In this document: one piece after another, positions 45,030-57,634 of the stretch
Layout of the letters: every line of letters starts with the position of its first letter
Numbering within the stretch: the stretch's first letter is position 1
Source of the DNA: Amphibalanus amphitrite
Lineage: Eukaryota > Arthropoda > Thecostraca > Balanomorpha > Balanidae
DNA: 64,000 nt
NCBI RefSeq assembly: GCF_019059575.1
Contig: NW_024881993.1
Coordinates: 186,001-250,000 of the forward strand
Direction of reading: 5' to 3'
The notes under the pieces: model-generated
The model's input: only the letters and a program-made list of their open reading frames with translations
Told to the model about the DNA's origin: nothing
The model's database searches: none
Position numbers and translations under genes: made by a program

Positions 45030-48000
45030 GATCGGGGTCTGTTACAGGCAAAGATAAATAGTCCGGTTCGTTATCACCGCTAGGTTTCCCCCGGACTGAG
45101 CAAAGTTAACCTAGATGACCTACCTACAGTCACATAGAGGAAAAAGAGCTGAAGGCTTACTCAAAGTTAGCGACCAAGGTCGTCCATGGACGACCCTGGA
45201 GCTCAGTGAGGACACCGTGCGCTAACTGACGTGAAGCGTCGAACTGGTGCGTAGATGTTGGTGCGAAAAATCTTCGGAACCGAATAAATGTTAAGTGGGA
45301 AGGTTGTTGCTGCAGTTGTTCGAAAGTTTTGTGGTCGCTAATGCAACACCTGCGCTTTCTTGATTGCATCTACGATGGCTGAATTCTCAGTAACGCTCTC
45401 TGACCACACAGTTCACTGAGTTGGGCCCCCTTTCATTTTCGTGGGAAGTTACTATCTGTTGGAAGTCATGTGTGGTCGGCGATCTACATTCTTCTGTCCA
45501 GTCATGACATGCAGCGATTCAATTCTCGTTAAATGAGTGCCTTGCCTTCCATGTTTTTGAGAGCCCTCCTTGTGTGTCCAGTCTCGCGCGGCTTTGTTTC
45601 ACTCATCATTTGGCTAACCATACCCGTCCCGTTCCACCCTAACTGGTTCTCATCTGTTTTATTGTGTTTGATTCCATCTCATCTCATCTTATTGCATCTC
45701 ATATGATCGCATCCGATTCCGTTTCACCCCATCACGTGTAACCCTATCCCGTCTCATTCCATCCTATCTCATTCACTCCTGTCACTGTTCTTACTCCGCC
45801 CTCACCCCCCCCCCCCCCCCCGTAGTATCTGCTCTGGGATATAAACCGGATCCCTGTAGCCGGCTGATCTCTGCAACGCACTGAACGCTCGCTGCAGACG
45901 CCGCAACGACTCGCTCCCAACGCTACTGATATCATGAGTACCGCCGATCTGGCGCTATTCACGGCCAAACTGCCGCTATCACCACCGAACCTGCGCTCTG
46001 TTATGTAGATTCTACGCTCTTCAAACTTCGACTGTTGGGTCGTAAGGCTCTGTAACGATCATCCTGCAGCTCAAGCTGCGCCTCTGACCGGACCGGAGAG
46101 GATGATAGTCTGCTGCGGGCGGTACGGTAATCAGGACCGGTCAGAGATGGCTGGTGTGGATCTGCCGAGTAAATTACACCCGGTTCCACCCCCTGACCGA
46201 CGTAATCTGCCCTGATGGGCCTGGACTGGTGGGAGGTGGCGGGGAGGGGTTGATTGCCGCCGGTGGAATGTAGATCGTTTCCGTTCCCCTTGGGAGTAGC
46301 GTGGGTCTTGGGGAGAGCTGCTACGGCTGGAAAGGGGAAATGCAAATTGCAAGACGACCGTCTGCAACCGTTTGCCATCTGTTGCCACTGGATCGCCCAG
46401 CAGACGTCTACATGCCGCCTATCCGTCAAGCCGCCCGTACCAGCATCCGCTGTTGCACCCCCAGAGTCCTCCAATGAGCTAAACCCACCAAATCGCTGGA
46501 ATTCGCGGAACTATTGAAGCTCGTATATTTTTGGACGGATAGGTATTGCAGGTATTGCTGACCCTTTACTTGTATCAGTTGAGTAAACTGACTCCCTCCA
46601 AGAATATTTCGCCGCTGTGCCGGTTGGCTTCATTCTGGGGTCATTAGGAGAGAGATGTCTCCGAATTCTGTCCCAGTGGAGGGGTTTTTGTACAAAAATG
46701 TCGCTACTGCTTGACCTCTGATCGGTTATAGAGTCACGTGAAACGTCTTTGCCCTCCTCGATAGAAAACAGTCTTACCCGAAACTAACGGTTTGGCCTCC
46801 AGGGTATTTGCAATTCCTCCGATCATTTGACAAACAACTGACCGGAATAGCCACCCGGCTTTACTGAGACCTAAGAGACTCGTAGCTCTGAGCAAGGCCC
46901 TAAATAGCTGAGTATCTCTGGGCTTCAGCTATGTTAAAGTGGAAGGCACGGGGGAAGCTTTGTCGCAGGAGTGCAGAGTACGGTCAGATGTTGGTCGTTG
47001 CTTGAGGTAGCTTCGTGACCTTGGTGGTCAATTGTCGCCTGTTCTCGAGTTATGTGGTCGAGGGGAGGGCTGATGGCTGACGCTACTCTTGCTAGGGATT
47101 GTAGTGCTGGCTGAAGGCCCGGTCATCGCACAATGATGCAGCTTATTGGGGTCGATCAGTGGAGGATGCACCCTTGAAGGAACTGCGACATTGTGGCTGG
47201 AAACTTTGGGCTTTGGGGAGCCTTTGAACTACTTTGTTTTATGATGTATTTGTATGACTTGGAAGTCATAACCATTTGATACACCTCTCCAGACATGGAT
47301 TCTACGAAAAAAAAAAACAAGCCTTCGAATTGTGCGTGGCAGTTATCACTGAACTGACTCGTACGACTAGATCAGAGCAACGCGTTCAGCAGTTACCGAC
47401 TTCCAGACAGCGCTCACCTGACTCAGTGTATGTAACTCGATTCTTTCACCAAACAATCAACACCTTCACAAACTATTTATTTACCGCGCTGCCAGCCGGC
47501 TCCTATCCCTCCTTCCGTCTGACGGCCGCTCACGGGTCGCCCCCAGGGTGTGTTTATAGCTGGCGACTAATTGTCGACTATTTCGGCGCGCGCGCGGCGT
47601 GTCTGGCGCGGCGGGTGACCGATGACCGGAGGCTGCCTTGATCTTCCCCCTCCCCTCCCCCCTCTCTCCCCTCTCCCCTGAGTGAGGGAGAGGTAGCCCA
47701 TGGCGCTGTGCCCAGTGGCAGCTGTGATGCCATCGAATGGGGCGGGGTGGGGAGCGTAGAGTGTCTGAGGGTGGTCTGATGGGTACATTTCACGGCTTCT
47801 TCTACTGTTAGTTTTCAAATTGATTTGTAGCTGTTTATTGCTGATACGTATCTGTTTTGCAAAACGTCTCAGGAAACTTGACAATTTTGCAATGAGCGGA
47901 CTCGCAAATCAAACATATTCGTTCCTTTATTAGTTTAATTGGCACATATGAGTGATTTGGCTTTTAGTGGTTCCCTGTGCTGATGGACGCCACCATTTGT

Positions 48001-51000
48001 AATCTTCGCACCATGCCGTGACTCCCGTCGTTAGTAATCGACGACCGGTGGGACGGTCTGTGCGGGGTCGAAACGTGCCACGCCCACGTTTGTCATCATA
48101 TAGCCACGCCCACAACTCTCATCCTATATTCACAGCTCTTCCCATGGCTGCACTTATACTTCATCCTGAAGCTTCTCATGATACTATCCAGTATCAACGC
48201 TGTGTCCCTCCCAAAGCCACGGCCACACACTATCCCAGAACCACGCCCACTCGCCATTTCACGCCCACGCCCCACAGCCGTCCCCTGGGGATATGGTGGG
48301 AGATGCCTGCCGGTCGCTGGCCGGCGGCGGCTGTCATATCATTCGTCATCCGTCATTCGTCATCCGGCTCCCTCCTGACGGTGGCTGAGGCGGATCGGTT
48401 ATAGCATAGGTGCTTCCACCTCTGTTTTCCTCACCTGTTTTGAGGCCAGAAAAAGGCGAGAAAGAGAGAAAAGGAGGAAAAGGAGAAGAAAGTTTAGAAA
48501 AAAGGGAAATGTGCATTGAAGCAGTTCTTTTGGTAGTAAAAGACTGGTCATTGGTTGGCGTACGGGGGAGACGAAGGTTGGTTGTGTGGAACTCTGGCCT
48601 GGCCACCGCCGACGCAGCTCTCTCCTAATTACTCAGTTTGATATTTGAACGGCACGCCATGCTCACACCGATGCACCGTTTGCTCTACCACTCACTGATT
48701 TCAATTGTGGTCAGCTTGTGGCCATTGAGACAAGCGAAAACAGGTGCAGCTTCCTGCGTGATTGTGCATTTCCCTGAGCCCCTTTGGGTTTGGGAGAGGC
48801 GAACGTGTTGATCTAGTGAAGTCGTGACACTTGTCTGACTCTCCACTCACCTTTTCAACCAATTGAAACGTTGAATGGAAAATCCACTAGCATGTTTGTT
48901 TAATGAACGTGAATTGCGTTTTGCACTTCCGTGCAGTTCTTTTTGGATAACCGTTCACGCCCAATGACGCTCAGCTACTGAAGAAGGGAAGCGCTCTGCA
49001 GCACACAACCGTTTCATCTGCTGACAAGGATAATCGTATGAAGAGTCTGGAGGGCTGAGAAGTGTTTGACCAGTTTGTAGCTTCTGCACTATCACCCTAG
49101 TCGCCACTAACCATACATAACTTTGATCCAACGTCTCTATGATATGAAAACTGCGCACTAAGATTCGACGTCATGTTACCACGGTGTGACGTTGCCAGAT
49201 CATAGCGTGGTATATCGGCTTGCCTTACTCCGACTGCTGCGCTCTTCCGTCAGTTGGCCAATTCTCACGGCCCAACAGGATACCCGGCCTCCCACGCCTC
49301 GCCGGCCGACTATGCTCCATTCGAGATAAATTTTGAGTCACTGGTTACACGGCTTGGCTAGGACGGCGTGTTTGATGTAGAAGAAAGACGGCATACTTAT
49401 TTCTCTGGAGCAAGTATGCCATTTTCTCACAAAATGTAGTTATATCAGTATCAAACTGCGCGGATCATCTCGAAATGTTCGTGATTCTTTTATCCCCTCA
49501 AAGTCACTGCTGTGTCCCTAAGTTCCCAGGAGCCTATCACCTATCTGTCTCCTGTCTCATTCTGGCACCCACAGTGCCCCTCCCGCCGTCCCGAGAGGCT
49601 GCTCCTGCCCTGCTCCCGGCCACCACCGATCGATAACAGGCGTGGACCTGCGGCGGCGGTGTCCTAATGGGACCGATGCTTGGACCGCTCCAATTGGTAC
49701 GGTGATCTCATGTAATGGCCATGGCCGGCCGGATTAGGACCCTGATGGGAGAGATACGGGCGGTGCTGACTCAGTTAGGGAGTCAGTTCTAGAGTTATCG
49801 GGAAGAGTTTCGTAAACATGGCGCCTTTTTAGAGCGCTGATGGGATTGTGATGATTTGGAAACAGTCGATTTTAGCTCATCATATTTCTATTGTTAATTT
49901 ATACTCTTTCAAGATTCTATAAATAAAAATCTATCTAGGACTGTGATTTGCCCAAGCTAGACATTAGATTCTCGCACATGCTAATATTTTCGAAACTCAT
50001 CCAGATAAGCAATGCAATGGCTTAGAAATCTTAAAGCCTGCCAATTCTAGCAGCTCATTACCTGATATCGATTACTCGACTACTTAACGCTTGGCCATAG
50101 ATCACCAATGTCAGGCACCAAAGCTGCACTTGCCTATTTTGGACGCCCAACCCGCAACATTTACCCAGCGGAATTGAACCGTGGCACCACACATGACACC
50201 GCTGGCTGCTGTCCAGACCCGCTGTCGGCCCGGAAAAGGTCAGACATTTCACCCCTCGGGTCACTGGCCAGTGTCCAGTGCTGCGCTAGAGGAATCACGC
50301 TGGGCATTGATCTGGTCTGAGCCGGTCTTCGACAAGTTGATGTTTGGACCTCGTCACTGGTCGACTCGGCTACGGTTGGAGACCAGTCTGTCGTTTCGCT
50401 GCCTAGCCTTTCTGTGACACCGTGACGGTGTGCTGTGACGACTCTGATCGTGACGCGCCCGTTACTAAGAGCTGGCGTGACGTGACAGACCGGTGACGGA
50501 CGCTAGGCCAAGGTGACAGTTGATGAGTGAGTTAGTTAACCAGTTTCGGGCTACAAGTGCCGACGAAGTCAAAGTCGTCTGATATTTTCAGAGTCACAAT
50601 GGGCTAAGTAGCGTGACTAACGAAATGCAAATATGTTGCTTTGTATCTCCATAAAATAGCGGTATTCTAGCCAGTGTAAAACCTCTGTAGCCTTAACATT
50701 ATTTATTTCTGATCGCCACTGCGATTCGTGTTGTCATGGCGTACATAAGTGGTGTACATAAGTGACTTTTGACGAGTCTCTGTCACGTAGACCAACTTTC
50801 CAGGGAAGTCAGAGTTTGGCAATGTTTGCAGTGATGATCTCAGTGGGTAGTTCTGTCAATCCGTCACCACCATTGACAGCTAATCTATCAGCGGTGGTGT
50901 ACCTAAAGGGAGGATCAGAGTTGCTCAGTAGCTGGGTCTTACCCATCTTCGGCTTTCTCATGACGTGTGGGGTTTGTCTGGTGAGAAGGCCATGGCATCA

Positions 51001-51480
51001 TCCATGGACAGGCGGCCGCGCGGTAAACAATCTCTGCGGGTAGGTCCAAGGTCTGTGCGGTGCAAAACTGGTCCCACAGGGGCAGTCTGGAAGTCTTATC
51101 CATCAGATTGTGAGCAGTTGAATGGGTGGATGTTGGAGCACCTGTGGGGTTTTATGCCCAAACTCAGCGGCCATTCAACGGCTCATCCTTATTCTTATGT
51201 ATATCCTTGCAGCCTTATATTGCCGTTGGCTTCCTTCAATCCTTGCACGTTTGCATAAAAATAACCCACTAGCTCCACTATTCTCACAACCTACTATTGC
51301 CTGTCCCTCTTCGTAGGTCTGGCCAATCCAGCTGCAAAGTTTCGCCCATGGCCACCAACCGTGGGGGACGAGGCCGGGGGCACCCCTGCTGAGCTGTTGA
51401 GCCCTCCTCTGTGAGTGATTGATGGGTGAGGGGTGTGGTGACAGGACAGTGATGAGGCTCTGTTCCCCACCGCCACCCCC
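45030..51480. other. Gene-poor region, no host gene recognised
   Basis: Visible items: poly(C) run of 17 at 45805-45821, followed directly by TATAAA (45840-45845) without a matching initiator; CCACGCCCAC-type words at about 48077, 48105, 48241 and 48262; poly(A) run near 47309; a cluster of GTGACG words at 50415-50515. Open frames are short and lack domains. Confidence 0.35.
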
Positions 51481-51487
51481 GCGCGGA

Positions 51488-51521
51488 TGACGTCAGAGAG
51501 ATGACGTCACAGGTGATGTCA
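51488..51521. promoter_or_regulatory. Three tandem CRE/ATF-like sites
   Basis: TGACGTCA at 51488-51495 and again at 51502-51509, and the variant TGATGTCA at 51514-51521. Two exact CRE palindromes and one near-match within 34 bases suggest a CREB/ATF binding array or simply a short tandem repeat. No adjacent gene is known. Confidence 0.5.
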
Positions 51522-54010
51522 CAGAGTGGGTTGGTGATTGATGTTATTTATGGGACGGCGTGGAAGTGGCTTCCGTGTTTTCAGTGATTTTAATGGAATT
51601 ATTCATGACATTGTTTCTGATGGACTCTAAATGAGCGCATATTTTACTTGGGAGATTATGGAGCTGAAAATAGTAGTGCTTCATACGCTTTTTTGGAAGG
51701 GCAGTTTGTAGTGAAATATTATTAAATCTTACGTGGTCTCAAACTGTTCTACTTTTTCTGGAATGTTTGCTCATTTTCCCCCGAATTTCTTCTGGCTTTT
51801 TGTTTCCAAATTCCAATTATATTTTACGCAGCTTGCAAACCATCCAGCATGCACAATTTAGCTGCATTCTTTTTGCTAGCCATTTGTTCCCTATCTGCCA
51901 TTAATTTCCGGCTGTCACTCCAACCGTTGATGACCTCACGTTAGGTGACATCATGCCAAAAGGGGAGCATCATGACCTGACAAGGTCACCGTGTGGGGGC
52001 CCTCTCAGGCCACAGGGCTGGCGTCGGTTGGAAGGGACCGATCTGGGTCTGTGGTGGGGTGTGGGGTGGATTGGGGGTTGGGTGGATCGTGGGGGGGGGG
52101 GGGCAGCGGATGTGGTCGGTTGTGGTGGAAGGTGGAATGGATGGGAGTTTTGTGGGTTGTGGCTGCCGACACGCCGTTTTAACGAGCTATGATATCATGG
52201 CGCCGGGCAGCCCGACCCCTCTGGTGCCGTCCAATGCGCCCTTTTACCGCTGCCGACACCGCCACCATGTACCGTCGCATGACCGTTAGCAACGCTGCAG
52301 CAAGGGTGTACCTATCTCAGGTCGACTTTGGTGGATTCTGATTGTAAAATCCCAGGCTGGTCCATGCGCTGGCAGTTGAGAATAAGCGCTTAAAACGTCT
52401 CCGCAAATCGATTTCCAACTCACGTAATTATTCAGCACGTGCCACGCTAGGTCTCACCAGTAAACCCATCCATTCAATTGTAATGAATCGCGCCTGTTTG
52501 TAATTAAGTGTCTGGCACTCAGGCCATATCGTTCATCACAGCCTGCTGTCCTGCCCTGGCCGGCGGCGGCGGCGGCGGCACAAGTCTGACGGCTGACATC
52601 AGCCGTGGGCGTGGGCGGGGGCGGGGGCGGCACCTGAGTCGGCCGGGCGGCCCCTGATCAGCGGCGACGGCGGATGCATGAGATGCAGCGCCGGGTCGTG
52701 ATGGTGCATTGTTGCAAGACCTTGGCGATTGGAGCCATGAGCCCGAACCAGTGTCATGGCACTCTACGAATGGGATTTCGTGGCTCGGTCATCGGTGGCT
52801 TATATAACGGTGGCATGCGATGACTTTGTTATTCATGAGTTAGGCGTCCCTTTGGAATGCTCGACTTTCCACATTTGATATCGGCAACCGGCAGTCTTTT
52901 GTGAACGCATTAAAAAAAAAACGATTTAAAAACATCTCGATTATTTTCCCCTAAAAATAATGAATAGCTGAATGTTTTGGAGCAGGATTGAACTTCATGA
53001 AACCTATTTGGAACAGTATGCTCCTTTAGTATGGTATTTGTTTGTAAATCCTGTTTTGGTGACCCGCAGTCTGGAAGATGGATTATGTCAAGGTAAACAT
53101 GATCGGTTGGCTATTAAATGTAATTTTGCGTTCCGAACGCAAAATGTTTTTCTATGTATCCGGCGCGGCAGCGAAGTTACCAAATGCGGCAGCGGTTTAG
53201 CGGGGAGCCGCCGCCAGGGGTCGGGCGGGACCTATGAGCGCTCGGCGGCGGCCGCCGCGGGGAGCGGTCACTTTTTCCTCAAACCTCGTTGGGTTCGGAG
53301 ATCAACACCGCCCACCACCCCGCCTTCGCCTCAGTATCACACTATTAATGCAACGAATGCTAGTAATGCGTTGTTATCATTGTTTGTTCTACCTACACCT
53401 TTATACTGTCGGTTCATGCGTTGCTGCACGACTGTTATGTACAGTGTACACCTACATGTTATGCGGTGTATATGTGTATCGGACTGTATGTTCAAGTGTG
53501 GGCATTTTGGACCCTCACCCAAAGACCAATGCAATATGACAATACAGTCCCGAAACCACTAACATCGGTCTTTGCTAGCGCGAAGGTTATATAGAAATAA
53601 ATTTGCTGTGTAAAATGTCAGCGCTGCAGCGTCTACTCGACCACCCGGACTGACCAGACTTCAACCAGACTTTTGACAGTCCGCGCAGACTAGCGACAGA
53701 CTCACCAGACCGCCCGGACTGGCGACAGACTAGCCCAGACTGGCCAGGTGGACCGGAAACAACACCACTTGTTGATGAAGGCCTCCGGGGTTTGATGCTC
53801 ACGCCATTTCATGTTGTGGTCTGTTCTACGTCACATGGATAGCAATCCTGACCCGAACACAAACAACAAACGGGTGGCTGGCTTTTCACTGAACCCATTG
53901 CGGTTGCTGGTTTGGGCATCCGTTTGCCGAAGGGCTGCCGCAGCTTTGGTCACGTTTTAACCTTCAGCACCGACAAACAGTGCATATTTGCAGAGGTGCC
54001 GTACGGAGTC
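51522..54010. other. Gene-poor region with GC-rich islands
   Basis: Contains poly(G) 52091-52103 and GC-rich blocks at 52555-52670 (CGG triplets and GGGGCGGGGGCGG boxes) and 53155-53290. The second contains a 197-codon frame (52972-53562) without recognisable domain. No convincing exon. Confidence 0.35.
53625..53765. repeat. Degenerate (AGACTGGCCAGACT)-like minisatellite
   Basis: Imperfect repetition of ccagact, cagactagcgacagact and cggactgg phrases. Non-coding in appearance. Confidence 0.55.
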
Positions 54011-54014
54011 CGGT

Positions 54015-54193
54015 CACGTGCCGGTATTTCCTGTGTGGACCAGTGTGGACCATGTGACCCGGGCTTTTTAACACGCGATCGGTGCGCTGGACGTCATGTG
54101 ACCCTCTAAGTCACGTGATCAAGGCGCCGCCTCTGGGAAGGATCACGTGATGAGTCTGTGGAGCATGCAATTGCGAAGGGGTCAGGTCACGTG
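54015..54193. promoter_or_regulatory. E-box cluster (CACGTG x4, CATGTG x2)
   Basis: CACGTG at 54015-54020, 54112-54117, 54144-54149 and 54188-54193; CATGTG at 54051-54056 and 54095-54100. Most are preceded by GT or GA and followed by A, giving TCACGTGA-like cores typical of bHLH-zip factors (USF, MITF/TFE, MAX families). Four CACGTG in 180 bases is far more than chance. Gene target unknown. Confidence 0.5.
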
Positions 54194-54583
54194 CTGTTGT
54201 GTGGGCGTAGCTAGTCAAAAGGTCACCTCAAGCGGTGACTGAGGGGCATGAAGAGATTGGAGCTTGCTCAACATTTCGGGGAGCTGTGGCATGTATGTAA
54301 ACAATGCGGTGTATGGTCTGAGAAAGGAATGTTTGCAGCAAGTGTGGCCATGGCGCCCATCAGACAGCCGGGGGTTGTGATAACTGGAGGAACGCCGAGG
54401 CTTAACAAAATGTGAAGGGCACCACAAGGGTGCAGATCTGCCATCAAAACGCTGGCTTACCAAAGCATTTTTGCTGCCACAAACTTGAATGCTAAATAAC
54501 CTGGCGTGCATAAATAATCAAACTTGAGGTCGCGAATTGGTAGGTATACATACCCATAATCGGCGCAAGGTGCATACCTACTT

Positions 54584-54713
54584 CGCTGACCGCACAATTT
54601 TCACGCATAGTTTCGAAAATGTCGTATTTAGGGTTTGTACATACAGTCCGCTGACCCTACAGTTTTCACGCATAGTTTCGAAAATGTCATATTTAGGGTT
54701 TGTTCATTGGTAC
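54584..54713. repeat. 65-bp unit in two tandem copies
   Basis: cgctgaccgcacaattttc... and cgctgaccctacagttttc... share the block ttcacgcatagtttcgaaa and gtatttagggtttgt with few differences; unit period 65. Confidence 0.85.
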
Positions 54714-55498
54714 GGACTACGGCATCTCTTCTTCGTCTCTGTCTTTCTTTTCTACTCCATTGTCTTCGCCTCCCTTCCCTCATCTATCCTTACCTACTAT
54801 CTCTCTCCCTCGCATCACTCTCCTCTATCCTATCCTCGGTTCTCCACTCTTCTTCTATCAGCCTCCAATCTCTAATCCAACCCCATGCATTTCCACTTTT
54901 ACCACGTATCACACGCCGATCCTGATTGAACCCACGGTCGGCTTTGTGTTCACCGAAATTAAACCCCGGAGTGCCATCTGCTACCTACTTTGATTTGGTC
55001 TGGCCAACAAGTACGAAAATAAGTCGAATTTGGTTTCAGCACTATAGTTAGTATAGCTCGCTGCCTCTAGACCACCCTGCTCCGAAGTCCGAGCATTGAA
55101 GTGCTGCAAAATGTGCTGCAACGCAGCCTACATGCACGATGGGTGCAATCGAAATGGTATGATCGGATGTTTCCATTTCTCCTACACTAACACGAAACTG
55201 ATGGCTTCAAAAGCATGAGCTCAGCAAAGGGTTGCCGACGGTGTCGATTGTTTGATCTTGTTAATTACGGTTCTGATTCGAGGACCGTTTGATGTGTTGG
55301 CTCTCCGCCCATCCGATTTCCTAGTTTTAGCTAGCTGATTTTAGCAAGACGCTTTTAGCTAATGAGCTGGCCGGTAATTGAAATCTCGGGTCACTGGTGT
55401 CTCTGTAAACATATAAATAAGCAGAACATCAACAGACTCGTGACTCTTAGTAGACTGAGCATGGCTATGCAGCCACGGTCCAAATGAATGGTAAATAG
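54714..55498. other. Flank of the LINE, no gene recognised
   Basis: A pyrimidine-rich stretch (54720-54900) and AT-rich sequence. No endonuclease domain was found here, so the LINE downstream appears 5'-truncated. Confidence 0.35.
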
Positions 55499-57634
55499 GC
55501 ACAGAACCAGACAAGGAATTTAGCAGGGGAATGTCGAAAGCACTATGCTTACTTGTACCATGTATGTCTTGTAACATGTCAACGGGCACGAAAACGTATT
55601 TCACAGCAAGGTGTCGACGGACATCGCGAGTCACTTGGCGCACATTCAAGATGGCAGAAACTCTTAGGTATAGGAGATCCAAAGGCTATCTGGAAAGCCA
55701 TTAACTGGCGTGGAGAATTTGAGCTCCCTAATGGTAAAGACGGGCCATCTGATTTGGAATTTAAATCACACTTCAATAATTTACTAGACTCGACTGAAGG
55801 TAGGGGTATGGAATGTCCAACAGTAAATATGTATGTTCCCATTCTCGATGACCCGATTACCATCGATGAAGTAGTGACAGAAGTTAAACGCTTGAAAAGC
55901 TGTAAGGCGGCGGGCACGGATGGAATTCCTCCAGGGGCCTTAAAACTGTTACCTTCGGATTGGCTTAACGTTTTATGTGTTCTACTCAATATGGTTTTTA
56001 CAATAGGCTATCCGGTGCAGTGGACTGCAGCTAAGATGTTTACCATTTTTAAGAAAGGAAACAAGCATGATACTAATAACTATCGCGGAATTAGCATTCA
56101 GGTGGCATTGGCTAAATTGTATGAAGCGGTACTAAACAGAAGATTCTGTGCGTGGTTTAAGCCAGATCTTGAACAAGCTGGAGGACAGGAGGGTAGAGGG
56201 TGCCCAGAACAGCTGCTGACACTGCGGCTCTTAATAGATTACGCACGGAAAACAAAACAGAGCTTGTATATCATGTTTGTTGATTATGTCAAGGCTTATG
56301 ACAAGGTAGATAGGAACTTGCTTTTGAGGCTATTGGCTTCAAAAGGATGCGGGCAAAATTTTATTCCAGCCATTGCAAACAGTTTTAAAGATACAGTCAA
56401 CGTCCTAGGAAGCGAATCATTTCATTCATACCGTGGGGTTAAGCAGGGTGCAGCTAACAGTTGCTCGTTGTTCACCTTTTATATAAATGAAACAATTAAA
56501 AAGCTGAAGGAGTCCGGCGTGGATGGTTATCTCGGAAATTTACATTCTTTGCTTTTTATGGACGATACGGTTATATTAACGAGCATGGGATTGAAACTCA
56601 ATCTGCTGTATGATGCTGCAAAAGAGATAAATATGTCCATGCATTCAACCAAATCCCAGTTTATGACAGTTAATGTAACTGACAAAAGGCCTTTTGAGAT
56701 AGAAAATGCTAGAATATGCTACACTGATAGTTATATATATTTGGGATCGAACATGTCAAATGCGCCCATCAAAAATCAAGTGCAAGCACACATTGATTCA
56801 AAGCGAGGACATATCAGAAAGTTTTCCGCTTTTCTGAGGAAGAACAAGGATGCACCGCTTAAAGTGAAAAGAGAGGTGCTGGAGAGTGCATTAAAAGCGT
56901 CCATTTTGTACGGGTGCGAAAGCTGGCTTTGTAATGATATGCAGTGCGCGAATAGTGTAATGATGACGGCCCAGAAACAAATGTTGGGGGTTCGTACACA
57001 GACTTGCACTGACCTAGTTCAAGTAGAATTGAGCTCGGGATCAGCAAAAGCATGGGTGCAGCAAAGACAAAAGGATTTTTTCAAGAAAGTAATGTCACAA
57101 AGTAGTTACGGTCAGAGCCCTTTGTTTAGAGCAGCTGAGCTGGCTCGATCGGCCGGATCCCCCGCGGGACGTTATTTACAGGGCCTCGTGAACAGCACAG
57201 ACAGACCGATAGAAAAGGACCTAGAAATTGTAAAGGCTAGGATAAGCCAAGCTCATACGTCAAGGAGAGAAAATTACATCTTGTTTAATCCAAATTTGAC
57301 CTTACACCCGATTTACGCAGACACAACTGTACCGGAAGCTGATAGATTAGCATTTAGTCAGATTCGTCTTGGCTCACATTTCCTAAAAATAGAGACAGGA
57401 AGATGGGCGAGGATCGAAAGAGATAGGCGTGTTTGCGCTTGTGGACAGGTGCAGACTGAGGAGCATGTGTTACTTAACTGCCCATTCACACAGACAGCTC
57501 GGACCCGGCACTTCAGACTTACCTATGCCAACCTAAGGGTTCTTATGGATTCAGAAAATAATGCAGATCTGGCCAACTACTGTCGCCTCGTACTTGAGCA
57601 GACGCATGATCTTAATGCCAATAGAGGAAGGTAG
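55499..57634 (+). CDS. Non-LTR retrotransposon reverse transcriptase, 5'-truncated but open frame
   Basis: The frame is open from 55499 (stop codon at 55496-55498) to TAG/stop at 57634 without any interruption. Numbering from 55553, the RT domain runs ~115-345: KAAGTDGIPPGAL, NYRGISIQVALAKLYEAV, motif A FVDYVKAYD (242-250), motif B RGVKQGAANSCSLF, motif C FMDD (335-338), both catalytic Asp retained. A thumb region and a C-terminal Cys/His motif (CACGQVQTEEHVLLNC) follow. The upstream apurinic-like endonuclease is absent and no ATG precedes the RT start (first in-frame Met is about residue 86), so this is a truncated copy. The intact frame implies a recent insertion. Clade (Jockey, I, CR1 or related) cannot be settled by eye. 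Confidence 0.88.
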   Translation, partial: AQNQTRNLAGECRKHYAYLYHVCLVTCQRARKRISQQGVDGHRESLGAHSRWQKLLGIGDPKAIWKAINWRGEFELPNGKDGPSDLEFKSHFNNLLDSTEGRGMECPTVNMYVPILDDPITIDEVVTEVKRLKSCKAAGTDGIPPGALKLLPSDWLNVLCVLLNMVFTIGYPVQWTAAKMFTIFKKGNKHDTNNYRGISIQVALAKLYEAVLNRRFCAWFKPDLEQAGGQEGRGCPEQLLTLRLLIDYARKTKQSLYIMFVDYVKAYDKVDRNLLLRLLASKGCGQNFIPAIANSFKDTVNVLGSESFHSYRGVKQGAANSCSLFTFYINETIKKLKESGVDGYLGNLHSLLFMDDTVILTSMGLKLNLLYDAAKEINMSMHSTKSQFMTVNVTDKRPFEIENARICYTDSYIYLGSNMSNAPIKNQVQAHIDSKRGHIRKFSAFLRKNKDAPLKVKREVLESALKASILYGCESWLCNDMQCANSVMMTAQKQMLGVRTQTCTDLVQVELSSGSAKAWVQQRQKDFFKKVMSQSSYGQSPLFRAAELARSAGSPAGRYLQGLVNSTDRPIEKDLEIVKARISQAHTSRRENYILFNPNLTLHPIYADTTVPEADRLAFSQIRLGSHFLKIETGRWARIERDRRVCACGQVQTEEHVLLNCPFTQTARTRHFRLTYANLRVLMDSENNADLANYCRLVLEQTHDLNANRGR

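Noticed and set aside
45840-45870. TATAAA box after the 17-C run
   Set aside because: No initiator at the expected distance and no exon recognised downstream.
52972-53562. 197-codon plus frame
   Set aside because: No domain, amino-acid usage shifts abruptly along the frame, and part lies in a CGG-rich block.
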